A DNA stretch of 64,000 nt from NCBI RefSeq assembly GCF_900169365.1, contig NZ_FXZH01000006.1, positions 124,001 through 188,000 on the forward strand, given 5' to 3'. Position numbers and translations under genes: made by a program. Positions 32,978 to 41,948 of the stretch are shown here, piece by piece. The stretch is from Brevibacterium sp. 239c (lineage in GTDB: Bacteria > Actinomycetota > Actinomycetes > Actinomycetales > Brevibacteriaceae). The notes under the pieces were generated by a model that was not told where the DNA came from, did not search any database, and saw nothing but the letters and a program-made list of their open reading frames with translations. Within the stretch, counting starts at the first letter, position 1. Each line of letters opens with the position of its first letter.

Positions 32978-33987
32978 GCTTGCTCCTTCGTGATGACGAC
33001 CTCGTGTCGCAGGTTCTGCCACTCGGGGTGGACTTGGCCCGCTTGGGGCATGAGCACCGCAGAGGCAGAGAGCGCGACCGCCTCCCTGAGGATGGCGCGA
33101 ACGTCTTCATCAGGCAGCCGAGCTGGCTCAGGACCCTGCGACTTCGCTGCCAGACACCGGGCCACGCCTGCCACAGCGGCGTCACCGGCTCCCGTGGGAT
33201 TGCCCTGCAGGACCCTGCCCAGACGCGCGCTCGAGCGCGGCCCGGTCCGGTCGACGAGGACCATCCCCTCCTCCCCGCGGGAGACGAGGACGTGGCCTGC
33301 GCCGGCACGAACCAGCTCCCCCGCCGAGGCGATCAGGTCCACATCGGCGAACAGTTCGTTCAGTTCCTCCGCGTTCGGTTTCACCCAGTCGGCACCGGCC
33401 CGAGCCGCTCGGAGCAGTCCAGGCCCTGAGGTGTCGACGATGACGCTGACTCCGGCCGCATGCGCCGCTGTCACCAGGTTGGGATGAAAGTCTTCGGGGC
33501 AGTCTGCCGGGGTTGAGCCGGAGAGGACGAGCACGGACACTGCCGGCTCGGAGAGGCGTCGACTGATGGAATCCGTCAGCGCTTCCCACACCTCGGGTGG
33601 GTGCTCAAAGGCTGTCTCGTTGAGTACGGTGGCACGTCCGGACCCCTCGACGACGGCATAGCTGCATCGCAGCCTGCTGGGAGTCGGAGTGAGATCCCAC
33701 ACCGGTGTGCCACCGGTCGAAGCTTCGACCTCGGCCGAGCGGGCGGCCTCGGGCCGGTGCTCGTCTGCCACAGGGCCCTGCACATAGGCTCCGATTCCGG
33801 TGTCGGCGAGGACACGGGCCACGTTGATTCCCTTACCGCCGAGCCTGCCTGCTGCGGGGCCGATTCGGTGCGAGCGTCCCAGGTCCAAGCGCGAGACGGT
33901 GACGGTGATGTCCCAGGCGGGGCTGAGCGTCGCGGTGACCACGCGCGGCGCATCCGCGGCGCGCGCTTCTGCGTGCCCGGCACTCAT
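32974..33987 (-). CDS. PfkB-family sugar phosphate kinase (tagatose-6-phosphate kinase-like)
   Basis: A 337-residue ribokinase-fold kinase of the LacC/FruK group. The PfkB signature 1 region is GRLGGKGINVARVLADTG. Signature 2 is GNPTGAGDAAVAGVARCL, with the catalytic Asp. It should phosphorylate a ketohexose phosphate at C1, feeding the aldolase gene that overlaps its end. It overlaps the ROK kinase at its start (four bases). Fructose-1-phosphate kinase activity is the alternative. Confidence 0.85.
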   Translation of the reverse strand: MSAGHAEARAADAPRVVTATLSPAWDITVTVSRLDLGRSHRIGPAAGRLGGKGINVARVLADTGIGAYVQGPVADEHRPEAARSAEVEASTGGTPVWDLTPTPSRLRCSYAVVEGSGRATVLNETAFEHPPEVWEALTDSISRRLSEPAVSVLVLSGSTPADCPEDFHPNLVTAAHAAGVSVIVDTSGPGLLRAARAGADWVKPNAEELNELFADVDLIASAGELVRAGAGHVLVSRGEEGMVLVDRTGPRSSARLGRVLQGNPTGAGDAAVAGVARCLAAKSQGPEPARLPDEDVRAILREAVALSASAVLMPQAGQVHPEWQNLRHEVVITKEQA

Positions 33988-34931
33988 GCCGCATCCCTCG
34001 TCAGCAGCCCGGCGCCGATGAGTCCGGCGACGGGGCCCAAGCCAGCACGGCGGATGCTCGGCATCCGGTGGAAGTCCAGCCGCGGCCGCAACGCCGCCTC
34101 CACTCCGTCGAGAAGTTCATCGGCCCCGCTCAAGCCGCCTCCCAGCACGATCGTCTCCGGCGCGATCACTGCCGCGATCTGCGCACACATCGCGGCGAGA
34201 GCCTCGACCGCTTCGGCGAACACCTCATGTGCAATCGGATCACCCGAGTGCACGGCGTCGAGGACGTCCAAGGATCCTGCGACCGTGGTCCCGCTGCGCT
34301 GGGAGTACCGCTTCGCGATCGACGACGCCGAGGCGATGTGCTCGATCGGTCCCCGGAACAGTCCCTCGGCGGTGTCGACGGTGACTTCGGTGAAACCCAC
34401 CTCTCCCGCATAGCCGCCCGCGGAGATCAGGCGACCGCCGACTCGGATCGCTCCGGCGATGCCTGTGCCGATGGTGATCATCACGGCATCGTCGGGAGTG
34501 TGCTCGATCAGCTCGAATTCGGCCCTTCCGGCTGATCGCACATCGTGGGAGAGCCTGACGTCGAGATTCAGGATCTGGCTCAGCAGCGATCGGAACGGCA
34601 CGTTGCGCCACCCGAGGTTTGCGGAATGGATTCCGGTCCCGCTGGCCTCGTCGACGATTCCGGGGATGACCACTGCCGCCTCGGCGATGGCGTGTTCTGG
34701 GTTGCCCTCGGCGAGGGTTGAACGGAAGTCCGCGATGACATCCATGACCTCCGCCGCCGCGCTCTGTGTGCATTCAGGGGTGGGTGCACTCAGCGCGTCG
34801 ACGATCCTCCCGGTGGAGTCGAAGAGCGCAGCCTTCATCCCGGTGCCTCCGACATCGACGGCGAGCGCCACCGGACCGGCACCCAGGCTCAGCCTCTGCG
34901 CCACGCGGAGGATCTCTGCGCGAGCCGTCAT
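33984..34931 (-). CDS. ROK-family sugar kinase
   Basis: A 315-residue ROK protein with the ATP loop ALAVDVGGTGMKAALFD and the second ATP region TIGTGIAGAIRVGG; the catalytic Asp is in LSHDVRSAGRAEF. It lacks the Cys-rich zinc motif (CxCGxxGC) of most ROK kinases; GGYAGEVGFTEVTVDTAEGLFRG occupies that region. No DNA-binding domain is present, so it is a kinase and not a repressor. It probably makes the 6-phosphate of a free amino sugar, which implies non-PTS uptake. It overlaps its neighbours by four bases at both ends. Confidence 0.82.
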   Translation of the reverse strand: MTARAEILRVAQRLSLGAGPVALAVDVGGTGMKAALFDSTGRIVDALSAPTPECTQSAAAEVMDVIADFRSTLAEGNPEHAIAEAAVVIPGIVDEASGTGIHSANLGWRNVPFRSLLSQILNLDVRLSHDVRSAGRAEFELIEHTPDDAVMITIGTGIAGAIRVGGRLISAGGYAGEVGFTEVTVDTAEGLFRGPIEHIASASSIAKRYSQRSGTTVAGSLDVLDAVHSGDPIAHEVFAEAVEALAAMCAQIAAVIAPETIVLGGGLSGADELLDGVEAALRPRLDFHRMPSIRRAGLGPVAGLIGAGLLTRDAA

Positions 34932-35857
34932 TCGTCCAGGACCACAGACCGTGTCAGTGAGCGCGGATTGTCGGGGTCGACGCCGAGGCGGCGGGCCCTG
35001 ATGAGTGCGAGCGCGTGCACACGCACGAGCTCGGCCAAGGGATCGCGGTCGGATTCGACGAATCTGGCCCCCGTGGCCTCGACCTGCTCGCGCAGCCCTG
35101 CCGGAGCATCACCGAGCTGCCAGGTCACACGCCCCTGCTCGGCGATGGCGATGGGCCCATGGCGGTACTCCATCGACGAGTACGACTCGGTCCAGGCCTG
35201 CGCGGACTCACGCAGCTTCAGCGCGGCCTCGTTGGCCAGACCCCACGTCCACCCCAGACCCAGGAAGCTGAACTGCTCGGCGTCGAGGAGTTCAGCGTCA
35301 AGGATGCTGTCCTCGAATTCGGAGAAGTCGGGCGAAATTCCTGCTAGGAGGGTCTTCGCGTCCTGTATCGCGGTCTCCAACTGGCTCCCCTGCTCCAGCC
35401 AAGAGCGCATGGCTGTGATGGCTGAGGTGCCGAACCTCGTCTGGACGACGGATCGCTCATCGGCGAAATCAAGGGCGATGACGTCCGTGGCGCGCTGTGC
35501 GATCGGCGATCCGTCGCTGCCGACGATGGCGGTGACCGGTGTGCGATAGCCGAGACTCTCGAGTGCGTCGACGACCTCGGTGGTGGTGCCGGACCGGGAG
35601 ATCGCGATGATGCGGTCGTAGCTCCGATGCGTGGGGTACTCGCTGGCGGTGAAGGCATCGGTCTCGCCCTTGCCCTGCGTCTCTCGCAGGGACGCGAACA
35701 CCTGCGCACCGAACCACGAGGACCCGCAGCCGATGACCGCGACCCGCTCTCCGTCCTGCGGCTGGGCAGCAGCGGAGGCAGCGACGTGCAGGGTCCGCTC
35801 CCATGTCTCCGGCTGACTCCGCAGTTCCTCTGCCATGAACTCACCAAGACCCGACAT
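34928..35857 (-). CDS. agaS: SIS-domain aminosugar-phosphate isomerase/deaminase (AgaS-like)
   Basis: A 309-residue protein with two SIS domains. GCGSSWFGAQVF and SRSGTTTEVVDAL are sugar-phosphate-binding loops of the first; EYRHGPIAI is in the second. AgaS enzymes turn galactosamine-6-phosphate into tagatose-6-phosphate and ammonia. Being the first gene of an operon with a deacetylase, a PfkB kinase and a class II aldolase completes the GalNAc-to-triose route. The start at 35857 is 13 bases from the operator candidate. GlmS-like isomerases share the fold but lack this context. Confidence 0.85.
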   Translation of the reverse strand: MSGLGEFMAEELRSQPETWERTLHVAASAAAQPQDGERVAVIGCGSSWFGAQVFASLRETQGKGETDAFTASEYPTHRSYDRIIAISRSGTTTEVVDALESLGYRTPVTAIVGSDGSPIAQRATDVIALDFADERSVVQTRFGTSAITAMRSWLEQGSQLETAIQDAKTLLAGISPDFSEFEDSILDAELLDAEQFSFLGLGWTWGLANEAALKLRESAQAWTESYSSMEYRHGPIAIAEQGRVTWQLGDAPAGLREQVEATGARFVESDRDPLAELVRVHALALIRARRLGVDPDNPRSLTRSVVLDE

Positions 35858-35869
35858 CGATCACACTCC

Positions 35870-35895
35870 TGATTGTATTGATGATCAAACAATCA
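35870..35895. promoter_or_regulatory. Operator candidate of the amino sugar operon
   Basis: TGATTGT (35870-35876) and ACAATCA (35889-35895) are perfect inverted arms enclosing TTGATCA-like inner symmetry. The site is AT-rich and immediately upstream of agaS, where the DeoR-family regulator would bind. Confidence 0.55.
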
Positions 35896-35990
35896 TAATC
35901 ATGGCACATTTCCGTCTTGACAGATAGTATTCACGTGCGCTCTTGTGTGTTTCGACGACACTGGCGCCTCGTCGACCTGCGGGCTGGAAT

Positions 35991-38066
35991 TCACCCCAGC
36001 GTGCGGGCGCGCTCGGCGTCGATACCCAGGACGTGTTTGTCGAGGAAGGCCAGGACCGTGCGGTACCAGACTTCGGCGTTGCCGCGGCCGGCCACCCAAT
36101 GGCCCTCGTCGGGGAAGTACAGGAAACGGTGCTGAGTGAGTCCCTCTGCATCCAGCGGAGTCTTGGACCGGGTGAGCAGGTCGTACCAGAGTTCCTGGCC
36201 CTGCCCGATCGGCACCCGGTAGTCCTTGTCGCCGTGGATGACGAGCATCGGCACCTCGATCCGATCGGCGAACAGGTGCGGTGAGTACGTTCCCGCCTGC
36301 TTCCTCATAGCTACGTCCCAGGAGGCGTTGTCCGTGGTCCGACCCATCGACGTCGTGTTCCATAGGGAGGCGTGGGTGATGATGCAGGCGAACCGGTCGC
36401 TGGCGTGTCCGGCCACCCAGTTCGCCATGTAACCGCCGTAGGACCCGCCGGCCAGAGCTGTGCGTTCGGCATCGATGTCGGTCCGTTCGATGGCCGCGTC
36501 TGTCAGGGCGAGGATGTCGGTAAAGGGTGCCCCGCCCAGCTCCTGCTGGCCGCGGTCGATCATCGACTGGCCGTAGCCTGTGGAGATCGCCGGGTCCGGC
36601 AGCAGCACCGCGTATCCGGCGGACACGAACGGTCCCGGATTCCATCGGTACGTCCAGGAGTTCCAGGATCCCCAGGGCCCGCCGTGGGCGAAGACGACGA
36701 GCGGGAACGGGCCTTCCCCCTCGGGCAGTGCCAACCAGGCGCGCACTGCGGTGCCGTCGTCACCAACTGCCGCCACCTCGGTGAGGGTGCCGGTCCCGTC
36801 GATGACGGTCGCCGGGTTCGCGAGCTCGCTGATCTGGCCCGAGACCAGGTCGATAGCGATGGACAGGGGTGCGACGTCGATCGCCGAGGCGGTCGCCACG
36901 ACAGTGAGTCCCTGCACCTGCAGTCCCGCAAACGTATATTTCTGACCGGGACCGCCCACCAGCCGCCGAGGCTGTTCGTCGTTGACATCACCGATGAAGA
37001 CGCTGCCCCGGCCGTGATCGTCGGCGCTGGCCACGATGGTGGAGTCATCGGCCCAGACTAGGTCGAACCAATGATCTGCTTCGGGCCACACCGGGTTCAG
37101 CGACCCGGTGTCGAGGTCGAGGACCATGAGCGTGGCGGACAGGTTCGTCGTCGACGTCCAGAACTGCTCCCGGGTGACCAGGGCGCGGGTTCTATCGGGG
37201 CTGATGGCATCGATGCCGTACCCGTGATCGGCGGCAGCCTCAATCAGCAGGCGAGGTGCAGCATGTTTGTGGAGGTCGATCTGCCAGATCTCGCTGGCTT
37301 CGAGCTGGCCGGGGATCGGCTTCTCGACCTGGACGAGGACGAAGCGCGCCTCGTCATCGACGGCCCAGTCCACGAGGCGACCGGGCGGCAGAGGCAGATA
37401 GCGAAAAGTCAGGCCGGTGGAGGAATCTGCGTCGGTACCAGACTCCACGGAACCGACTGCCTCGGAATCGGCGGCCTCGCGCGTGAGGTCCGCGGAGAGA
37501 TCCTCGCCGAACTCGTCGCCGATCGTGTCCAGGTCTGCGATCGCCAGAGTGTCTCGGCCCGGGCCCAGGTCGTGGTCCCACCGGCGGATGGGGAACCCGG
37601 AATGCAGGATGGCGCTGACCTTGGATTCGCTGCGTTCTTCGCTGAATTCCTGGTGTTCGTCCTCGTTCGCGGCCCAGGTGTGGACGGGGAACTGGACAAT
37701 CAGGGATTGGCTTTTGACTTCGATTCGGGAGAATCCGCCGTCGTGATCGGCGAGCTTGCGTGCCTCCCCGGACTCGGGCAGGGCCCAGAGGCTCGGGCTC
37801 TGTGCGTCCTTGCCGTCTTCACCGGTGCGTTTGGCTGCGAAATAGATGGTTCCGGCCTCGCTGATCGCGGCCGCGCCGATGGACTGATCTCCCCGGGTGA
37901 TCCGGCGAGGACTGTCCTCGCCGATGTCGGCGAGATGGGAGAGGTAGGTGTTGCCCTCGGCGTTGAGGAAGGAGTACTGAGCGATGACATGGCCGCTCTG
38001 GTTCGTCAGGAGGCCTTGCAGTCGGCGGGCGTCGAGGAGAGCAGTCACAGCGTCGTTGGTCGTCAT
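35991..38066 (-). CDS. S9-family serine peptidase (acylaminoacyl/dipeptidyl type)
   Basis: A 691-residue prolyl-oligopeptidase-family enzyme. Residues 1-420 form a beta-propeller with repeated strands. The rest is an alpha/beta-hydrolase domain with the nucleophile in GGSYGGYMANW, the Asp in VIHGDKDYRVP and the His in PDEGHWV. HGGPWGSWNSW forms the oxyanion site. No signal peptide is seen, so it acts in the cytoplasm on short peptides. It is a single gene with a leaderless-type promoter, 133 bases upstream of the amino sugar operon. Confidence 0.88.
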   Translation of the reverse strand: MTTNDAVTALLDARRLQGLLTNQSGHVIAQYSFLNAEGNTYLSHLADIGEDSPRRITRGDQSIGAAAISEAGTIYFAAKRTGEDGKDAQSPSLWALPESGEARKLADHDGGFSRIEVKSQSLIVQFPVHTWAANEDEHQEFSEERSESKVSAILHSGFPIRRWDHDLGPGRDTLAIADLDTIGDEFGEDLSADLTREAADSEAVGSVESGTDADSSTGLTFRYLPLPPGRLVDWAVDDEARFVLVQVEKPIPGQLEASEIWQIDLHKHAAPRLLIEAAADHGYGIDAISPDRTRALVTREQFWTSTTNLSATLMVLDLDTGSLNPVWPEADHWFDLVWADDSTIVASADDHGRGSVFIGDVNDEQPRRLVGGPGQKYTFAGLQVQGLTVVATASAIDVAPLSIAIDLVSGQISELANPATVIDGTGTLTEVAAVGDDGTAVRAWLALPEGEGPFPLVVFAHGGPWGSWNSWTYRWNPGPFVSAGYAVLLPDPAISTGYGQSMIDRGQQELGGAPFTDILALTDAAIERTDIDAERTALAGGSYGGYMANWVAGHASDRFACIITHASLWNTTSMGRTTDNASWDVAMRKQAGTYSPHLFADRIEVPMLVIHGDKDYRVPIGQGQELWYDLLTRSKTPLDAEGLTQHRFLYFPDEGHWVAGRGNAEVWYRTVLAFLDKHVLGIDAERARTLG

Positions 38067-38072
38067 GATCCC

Positions 38073-38078
38073 ATCCTA
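38073..38078 (-). promoter_or_regulatory. -10 hexamer of the leaderless S9 peptidase gene
   Basis: TAGGAT on the minus strand ends six bases before the ATG at 38066, with no ribosome-binding sequence. Confidence 0.45.
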
Positions 38079-38110
38079 GGATCATCGCCGAGGTTCGGGC
38101 CGGGAAACGT

Positions 38111-38803
38111 CTATTTGAATCTCGGCGCGGGAACCTTCTCGTCGTCAATGGTGAGGGTGGGCAGCATCTGCTTGAACTCTTCCGCGGCCTCGGTGTTCGA
38201 CTTCAGTGAGCGCATCTCGACCCCGATCTCGACGACGCGCCCATTCGTCTTGTATCCGATCCTGGCACCGTACATGACGGTCTGCTTCTTGTTGATCGCG
38301 ACGATCTCCTGCGGGCCGAGTTCGCCCTGGAACGTCCAGTAGTATCCGGCTGCCAAATTGCCTGTGCGCTGCGCGGTCACCGTGGATTTCGGCTCCGAGA
38401 AGGTGAATTTCTTCTTCGCGTCGACGATCGACTGTGGAGAGTCCTCATACCCTTTGGAGCAGGTGATGAGGACCGAGTCGCTCTCGATGGGGGTCTCGCC
38501 GCGGGAGAAGGAGTGGAATTCGTCGCCGGATGACCCCTCCGACCAGCCATCCGTCATCGCAATGCTGACGTCGACGGGGCATTCGGCGCCGAGGTTGCGC
38601 GAGACCTTCTTCATCCCATCGGGGATTCCGTCGTCAGCAGGTGCCGTGGTGGGGTTCTCTCCGACGTTCTTCTTCACAGCTACACGGACAGGACCCGAAT
38701 CCCGTTCTGCGGTGCGGATCTGCAGGGCCGAGCAGCCGCTGAGGACGAGACTGAGCAGTGCAGCTCCGGCCACGACTGTTCGTACCTTCGCAGCGTGTCT
38801 CAT
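38111..38803 (-). CDS. Lipoprotein of unknown function linked to a two-component system
   Basis: A 230-residue lipoprotein (signal peptide with lipobox LSGC). The mature part begins with a low-complexity linker and then a mixed alpha/beta domain (CPVDVSIAMTDGWSEGSSGDEF... TFQGELGPQEIVAINKKQTVMYGARIGYKTNGRVVEIGVEMRS) of a type I do not recognise. Its ATG at 38803 overlaps the histidine kinase stop by one base (TGATG); the GTG three bases upstream is less likely. The coupling suggests it senses or reports an outside condition for the kinase, which itself has no extracellular domain. Confidence 0.7.
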   Translation of the reverse strand: MRHAAKVRTVVAGAALLSLVLSGCSALQIRTAERDSGPVRVAVKKNVGENPTTAPADDGIPDGMKKVSRNLGAECPVDVSIAMTDGWSEGSSGDEFHSFSRGETPIESDSVLITCSKGYEDSPQSIVDAKKKFTFSEPKSTVTAQRTGNLAAGYYWTFQGELGPQEIVAINKKQTVMYGARIGYKTNGRVVEIGVEMRSLKSNTEAAEEFKQMLPTLTIDDEKVPAPRFK

Positions 38804-40179
38804 CACCGTTCGTCCCTCGGCCGCAGATGACTACGGCTCTGAGGCTGCTCGGTCGAATGAGGCTGCTCGACCGAATCGGACTGCTGCATCGGTGGGTATT
38901 CTGGCGGTCGTTGAGGTTGTGGCGGATGGTTCTGCCAGGCCTGTTGTGGTCCCGACTGCGGACCGCTGGAGCCCGGGACAGGTCCCGACTGTGGCCCGGC
39001 GGGTCCTCGACCCGCCCCTGGGCCGGGTTTGAACTGAGAGTGCTGACCGGAGTCCTGCGGGAACCCTCCGCCGATTGATTCTCCCGTCGAACGGTGAACC
39101 AGATTGCCGTCGACGCGTTCGAGGCGTCGTTTCGAGGTTCTTCGCGGGGAGCCCAAAATCCGGCCCTGAAGCTCCGCCTCGTTGGGCTGCCGGGGCGGCA
39201 GGAACCCGGGCGTCTGGCCCGAATCGGGAAGCTGCACGGGCTGGACCGGATGAGAACCGGCAGCGGCATGCCCGACCTGATCGACCATCGGCGGCACGGT
39301 CACCTGAGCGGCGTCGCCGAGGACCGGCAGCACCATGCGCACCGAGGTGCCCACACCCTCCTGGCTGAAGAGCTGCACGGAACCGCCGTGGCGGGTCACG
39401 ATTGCTCTGACCAGTGAAAGCCCCATTCCGGAACCGGCCACCGCGCGGACACGGGAGCCGCGTGAAAGTTCGTCCCACACCTGCTCCTGCTCGGTCAGTG
39501 GAATGCCGCTGCCGGTGTCGGCGACCTCGACGACAACCCACCTGTGGCTGTCGATGATCTGCTCATTGGCACGCAGTTCGACGACCTCGGCCTGAGAGGA
39601 ATACTTGAGCGCATTGCCCAGCAGGTTGAGAATCGCGGTCAGCAGCAGATCTTCCTCACCGGCGACATCGGGCAGACGCCAGGGGGCACGGGCGACAGTG
39701 GCCACGATCATGCGGTCTTCGGCCCCGGGCGCCGTCGATGCGTCGTCGACGGCCTGGTGGATGAGCCGATCGAGATCGACTCGGGAGTATTCGATGATGC
39801 GGGTCTCGACGTCGGCGAGCTTGCGCAGGTCTGCCAGGAGACGTGCGACTCGGCGTGAGGAGATGTCGACCTGTTTGGCAGCGGATTCGACCTCTTCGAT
39901 CGAGCCGCCTTCGCGGACGACGTCGCGGATACTCGCGGCCGAGGTGCGCAGCGCGGTCAGTGGATTCTTCAGCTCATGGTCGAGACGAATGAGCATCCGG
40001 TTGCGCTTGGCAAGGGAATCCTCGCTCGCCGCTGCCTCGATCGATTCTCGCAGTGCGGCCTCACGTCTGCGCAGATGTCTCCAGGCGAAATACGCGCCGA
40101 TGGCCAAACCGGCCAGCACGAGGAACAGCAGCAGGAGGAACAGCCAGATCTGGACCTCGAAGACCAGAAATTTCGTCAT
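38803..40179 (-). CDS. Sensor histidine kinase with one membrane helix and long Pro/Gln tail
   Basis: A 458-residue kinase. A single membrane helix (residues 10-33) leads straight into a DHp domain with the phosphorylated His68 in RLDHELKNPLTALR, then a HATPase_c domain with the G boxes VADTGSGIPL and GSGMGLSLVRAI. There is no extracellular sensing domain. Residues from about 300 to the end are a Pro/Gln/Ser-rich disordered tail, uncommon for this class. It overlaps the response regulator gene by four bases upstream and the lipoprotein gene by one base downstream. Confidence 0.88.
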   Translation of the reverse strand: MTKFLVFEVQIWLFLLLLFLVLAGLAIGAYFAWRHLRRREAALRESIEAAASEDSLAKRNRMLIRLDHELKNPLTALRTSAASIRDVVREGGSIEEVESAAKQVDISSRRVARLLADLRKLADVETRIIEYSRVDLDRLIHQAVDDASTAPGAEDRMIVATVARAPWRLPDVAGEEDLLLTAILNLLGNALKYSSQAEVVELRANEQIIDSHRWVVVEVADTGSGIPLTEQEQVWDELSRGSRVRAVAGSGMGLSLVRAIVTRHGGSVQLFSQEGVGTSVRMVLPVLGDAAQVTVPPMVDQVGHAAAGSHPVQPVQLPDSGQTPGFLPPRQPNEAELQGRILGSPRRTSKRRLERVDGNLVHRSTGESIGGGFPQDSGQHSQFKPGPGAGRGPAGPQSGPVPGSSGPQSGPQQAWQNHPPQPQRPPEYPPMQQSDSVEQPHSTEQPQSRSHLRPRDER

Positions 40180-40928
40180 GGGGTCCTCTGACCGTCTTCG
40201 CCTCGGACCTCACCGACGAATCGGTAGCCGCGGCCCTGAACGGTGGCGATCCACCGCGGTTCGGCGGCGTCCTCACCGAGGACACGGCGCAGTTCGGCGA
40301 CACGGGAATCCACCGCGCGGGTGCCCACGGCCTCTTCGAAGCCCCACAGGATCTCGAGCAGGCGGGAGCGTTCGATGAGTTCGTCCTTGTGGACCATCAG
40401 GTATTCCAACAGGGTGAAGCCCTTGGGCGTGATGACCAGTTCACGATTGCCCATCCAGGCGCGCCTGCCCACACGATCAAGGCGCAGTCCGAAGCTCGAA
40501 GCCAGCACCGGAGCTGTGGCCAGGGGTGGCCCGTCGCTGCGAGTCCGGCGCAGCACTGCGCGGATTCGGGCGACGAGCTCGTGCGGATCGAAAGGTTTGT
40601 TGAGGTAGTCGTCGGCGCCCTCTTCGAGCGCCATCGCCCGCTCGACGGCCTCTCCGACCTGAGTCAGCAGCAGAACCGGAACCCAGTTCTCCTCCTGGCG
40701 CAGCCGTCGCAGAACCTGTCTGCCGTCGGCACCTGGCATGAGGACGTCGAGGACGCAGACATCAGGATTGTGGCGGTGGATCTCGTCGAGGGCCAGCAGT
40801 CCGTCGCTGGCGGCGAGCACCCGAAAACCGGAGCGTTCAAGGAAGGGGACAACGGCGCCGAGCACATCGGGTTCGTCATCGGCGACCAGCACCAAGGGCT
40901 GGGGCTGCTGTTGATTGTCAACCGTCAT
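40176..40928 (-). CDS. OmpR/PhoB-family response regulator
   Basis: A 250-residue regulator. The receiver has the acidic pair in VADDEPD, the phospho-acceptor Asp in VCVLDVLMPGADG and the Lys in DYLNKPFDPHEL. The C-terminal winged helix reads ELVITPKGFTLLEYLMVHKDE and ends WIATVQGRGYRFVGE. An in-frame extension to 41009 is rejected because the receiver domain begins near ATG 40928. That ATG overlaps the 3' end of mrpG by 11 bases, placing the regulator in the Mrp operon. Natural targets include this operon. Confidence 0.88.
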   Translation of the reverse strand: MTVDNQQQPQPLVLVADDEPDVLGAVVPFLERSGFRVLAASDGLLALDEIHRHNPDVCVLDVLMPGADGRQVLRRLRQEENWVPVLLLTQVGEAVERAMALEEGADDYLNKPFDPHELVARIRAVLRRTRSDGPPLATAPVLASSFGLRLDRVGRRAWMGNRELVITPKGFTLLEYLMVHKDELIERSRLLEILWGFEEAVGTRAVDSRVAELRRVLGEDAAEPRWIATVQGRGYRFVGEVRGEDGQRTP

Positions 40929-41313
40929 TGGGGTCCGTTCCGGTTCCTCTTCTGCGTTCCCACGCGAGTTCTCTGGCCTCTGCTCGATCGACAGCCTCGG
41001 CGAGCTCATCTCGATACAGCATAGAACGACGCAGGTGTTTGGTGCGATAACCGGCGCGCCCCACCATATGCGTGGCCACGGGAATGGTGACGAGCTGGAA
41101 GGAGATGATGATCGCCAACGTGGTCACTGTCGACCATGTCGGGTACTGGATCCCGATCGCCACAGCCACCATCAACAACCCCAGGACCTGAGGTTTTGCA
41201 CTGGCGTGCATGCGAGACAGAAGGTCGCCGAAGCGCAGCAGACCGAGCGCGGCGGCCAAGGACAGCACCCCGCCGAGGAGGATGAGCGCTGCGGAGATGA
41301 TGTCGAGGATCAT
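40918..41313 (-). CDS. mrpG: Mrp-type Na+/H+ antiporter subunit G
   Basis: A 131-residue MrpG/MnhG subunit with three membrane helices (LDIISAALILLGGVLSLAAALGLLRFGDLLSRMHASAKPQVLG is diagnostic). The polar C-terminus is longer than usual. It belongs to the hetero-oligomeric Mrp complex that exchanges Na+ (or K+) for protons in the membrane. Its ATG overlaps the mrpF stop by four bases. Confidence 0.9.
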   Translation of the reverse strand: MILDIISAALILLGGVLSLAAALGLLRFGDLLSRMHASAKPQVLGLLMVAVAIGIQYPTWSTVTTLAIIISFQLVTIPVATHMVGRAGYRTKHLRRSMLYRDELAEAVDRAEARELAWERRRGTGTDPNDG

Positions 41314-41948
41314 CTGCTTCCCCCTTCCTCTTCTTCGGGTTCGGGTCCCGTGCGGTCACCGTCGTCGGAGTCGTCTGGTCCCGGGTCGGGCCCTATGCCC
41401 AGGCCCTCACCTTCGGCGTCGGGATCGGTTCCCTGGTCGAGGCCCACCGTCACGGGCTCTTCGTCGTCGTGCACGGTGACGGCGTCGGGGCCATCAGCGA
41501 CGTCGGAGATTCCGCGGGCCACGTCATCGGGCCACTCCTCCCCGCCATCGGCTTCGGTTGGCTGGCCGGTGGTGCTTCCGGTTTCGGTCTGGCTGCCATC
41601 GGCTGATTCCTGGGGCATATGCCAGTCGGAGCTGGTGAAGTCGCTGAGTGAGCCCACCTCGGCGCCGGGTGTCATGGAATCGGACTTGGATACGTACCGG
41701 GAGACGCTGACGGATCCGACGAACCCGAGCATCGCCAACACGATGAGCACGGGCAGAAGGTCCGTGCGACCCGACAGCGCCATGAACCCGCCCAGACCGC
41801 ACATGATGGAGGCCAGCACAACGTCAGTGGCAATCATGCGGTCAAGGATCGAGGGTCCGCGGATGATGCGATAAAGGGCCATGACCGCCGAGGCGGCCAG
41901 CAGCACCGAGGCCACGACGACGAGGGTGTCGAGCACGATCTGACTCAT
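41310..41948 (-). CDS. mrpF: Mrp-type Na+/H+ antiporter subunit F with acidic C-terminal extension
   Basis: The first 90 residues are a standard MrpF/MnhF subunit of three helices (RIIRGPSILDRMIATDVVLAS, LPVLIVLAMLGFVGSVSVSRY). A further 120 residues, rich in Asp, Glu, Gly, Ser and Pro, end in DDSDDGDRTGPEPEEEE. The usual family length is about 90 residues, so more than half of this protein is an added, probably disordered acidic tail on the cytoplasmic side. Start and stop overlap mrpE and mrpG by four bases. Confidence 0.87.
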   Translation of the reverse strand: MSQIVLDTLVVVASVLLAASAVMALYRIIRGPSILDRMIATDVVLASIMCGLGGFMALSGRTDLLPVLIVLAMLGFVGSVSVSRYVSKSDSMTPGAEVGSLSDFTSSDWHMPQESADGSQTETGSTTGQPTEADGGEEWPDDVARGISDVADGPDAVTVHDDEEPVTVGLDQGTDPDAEGEGLGIGPDPGPDDSDDGDRTGPEPEEEEGGSR

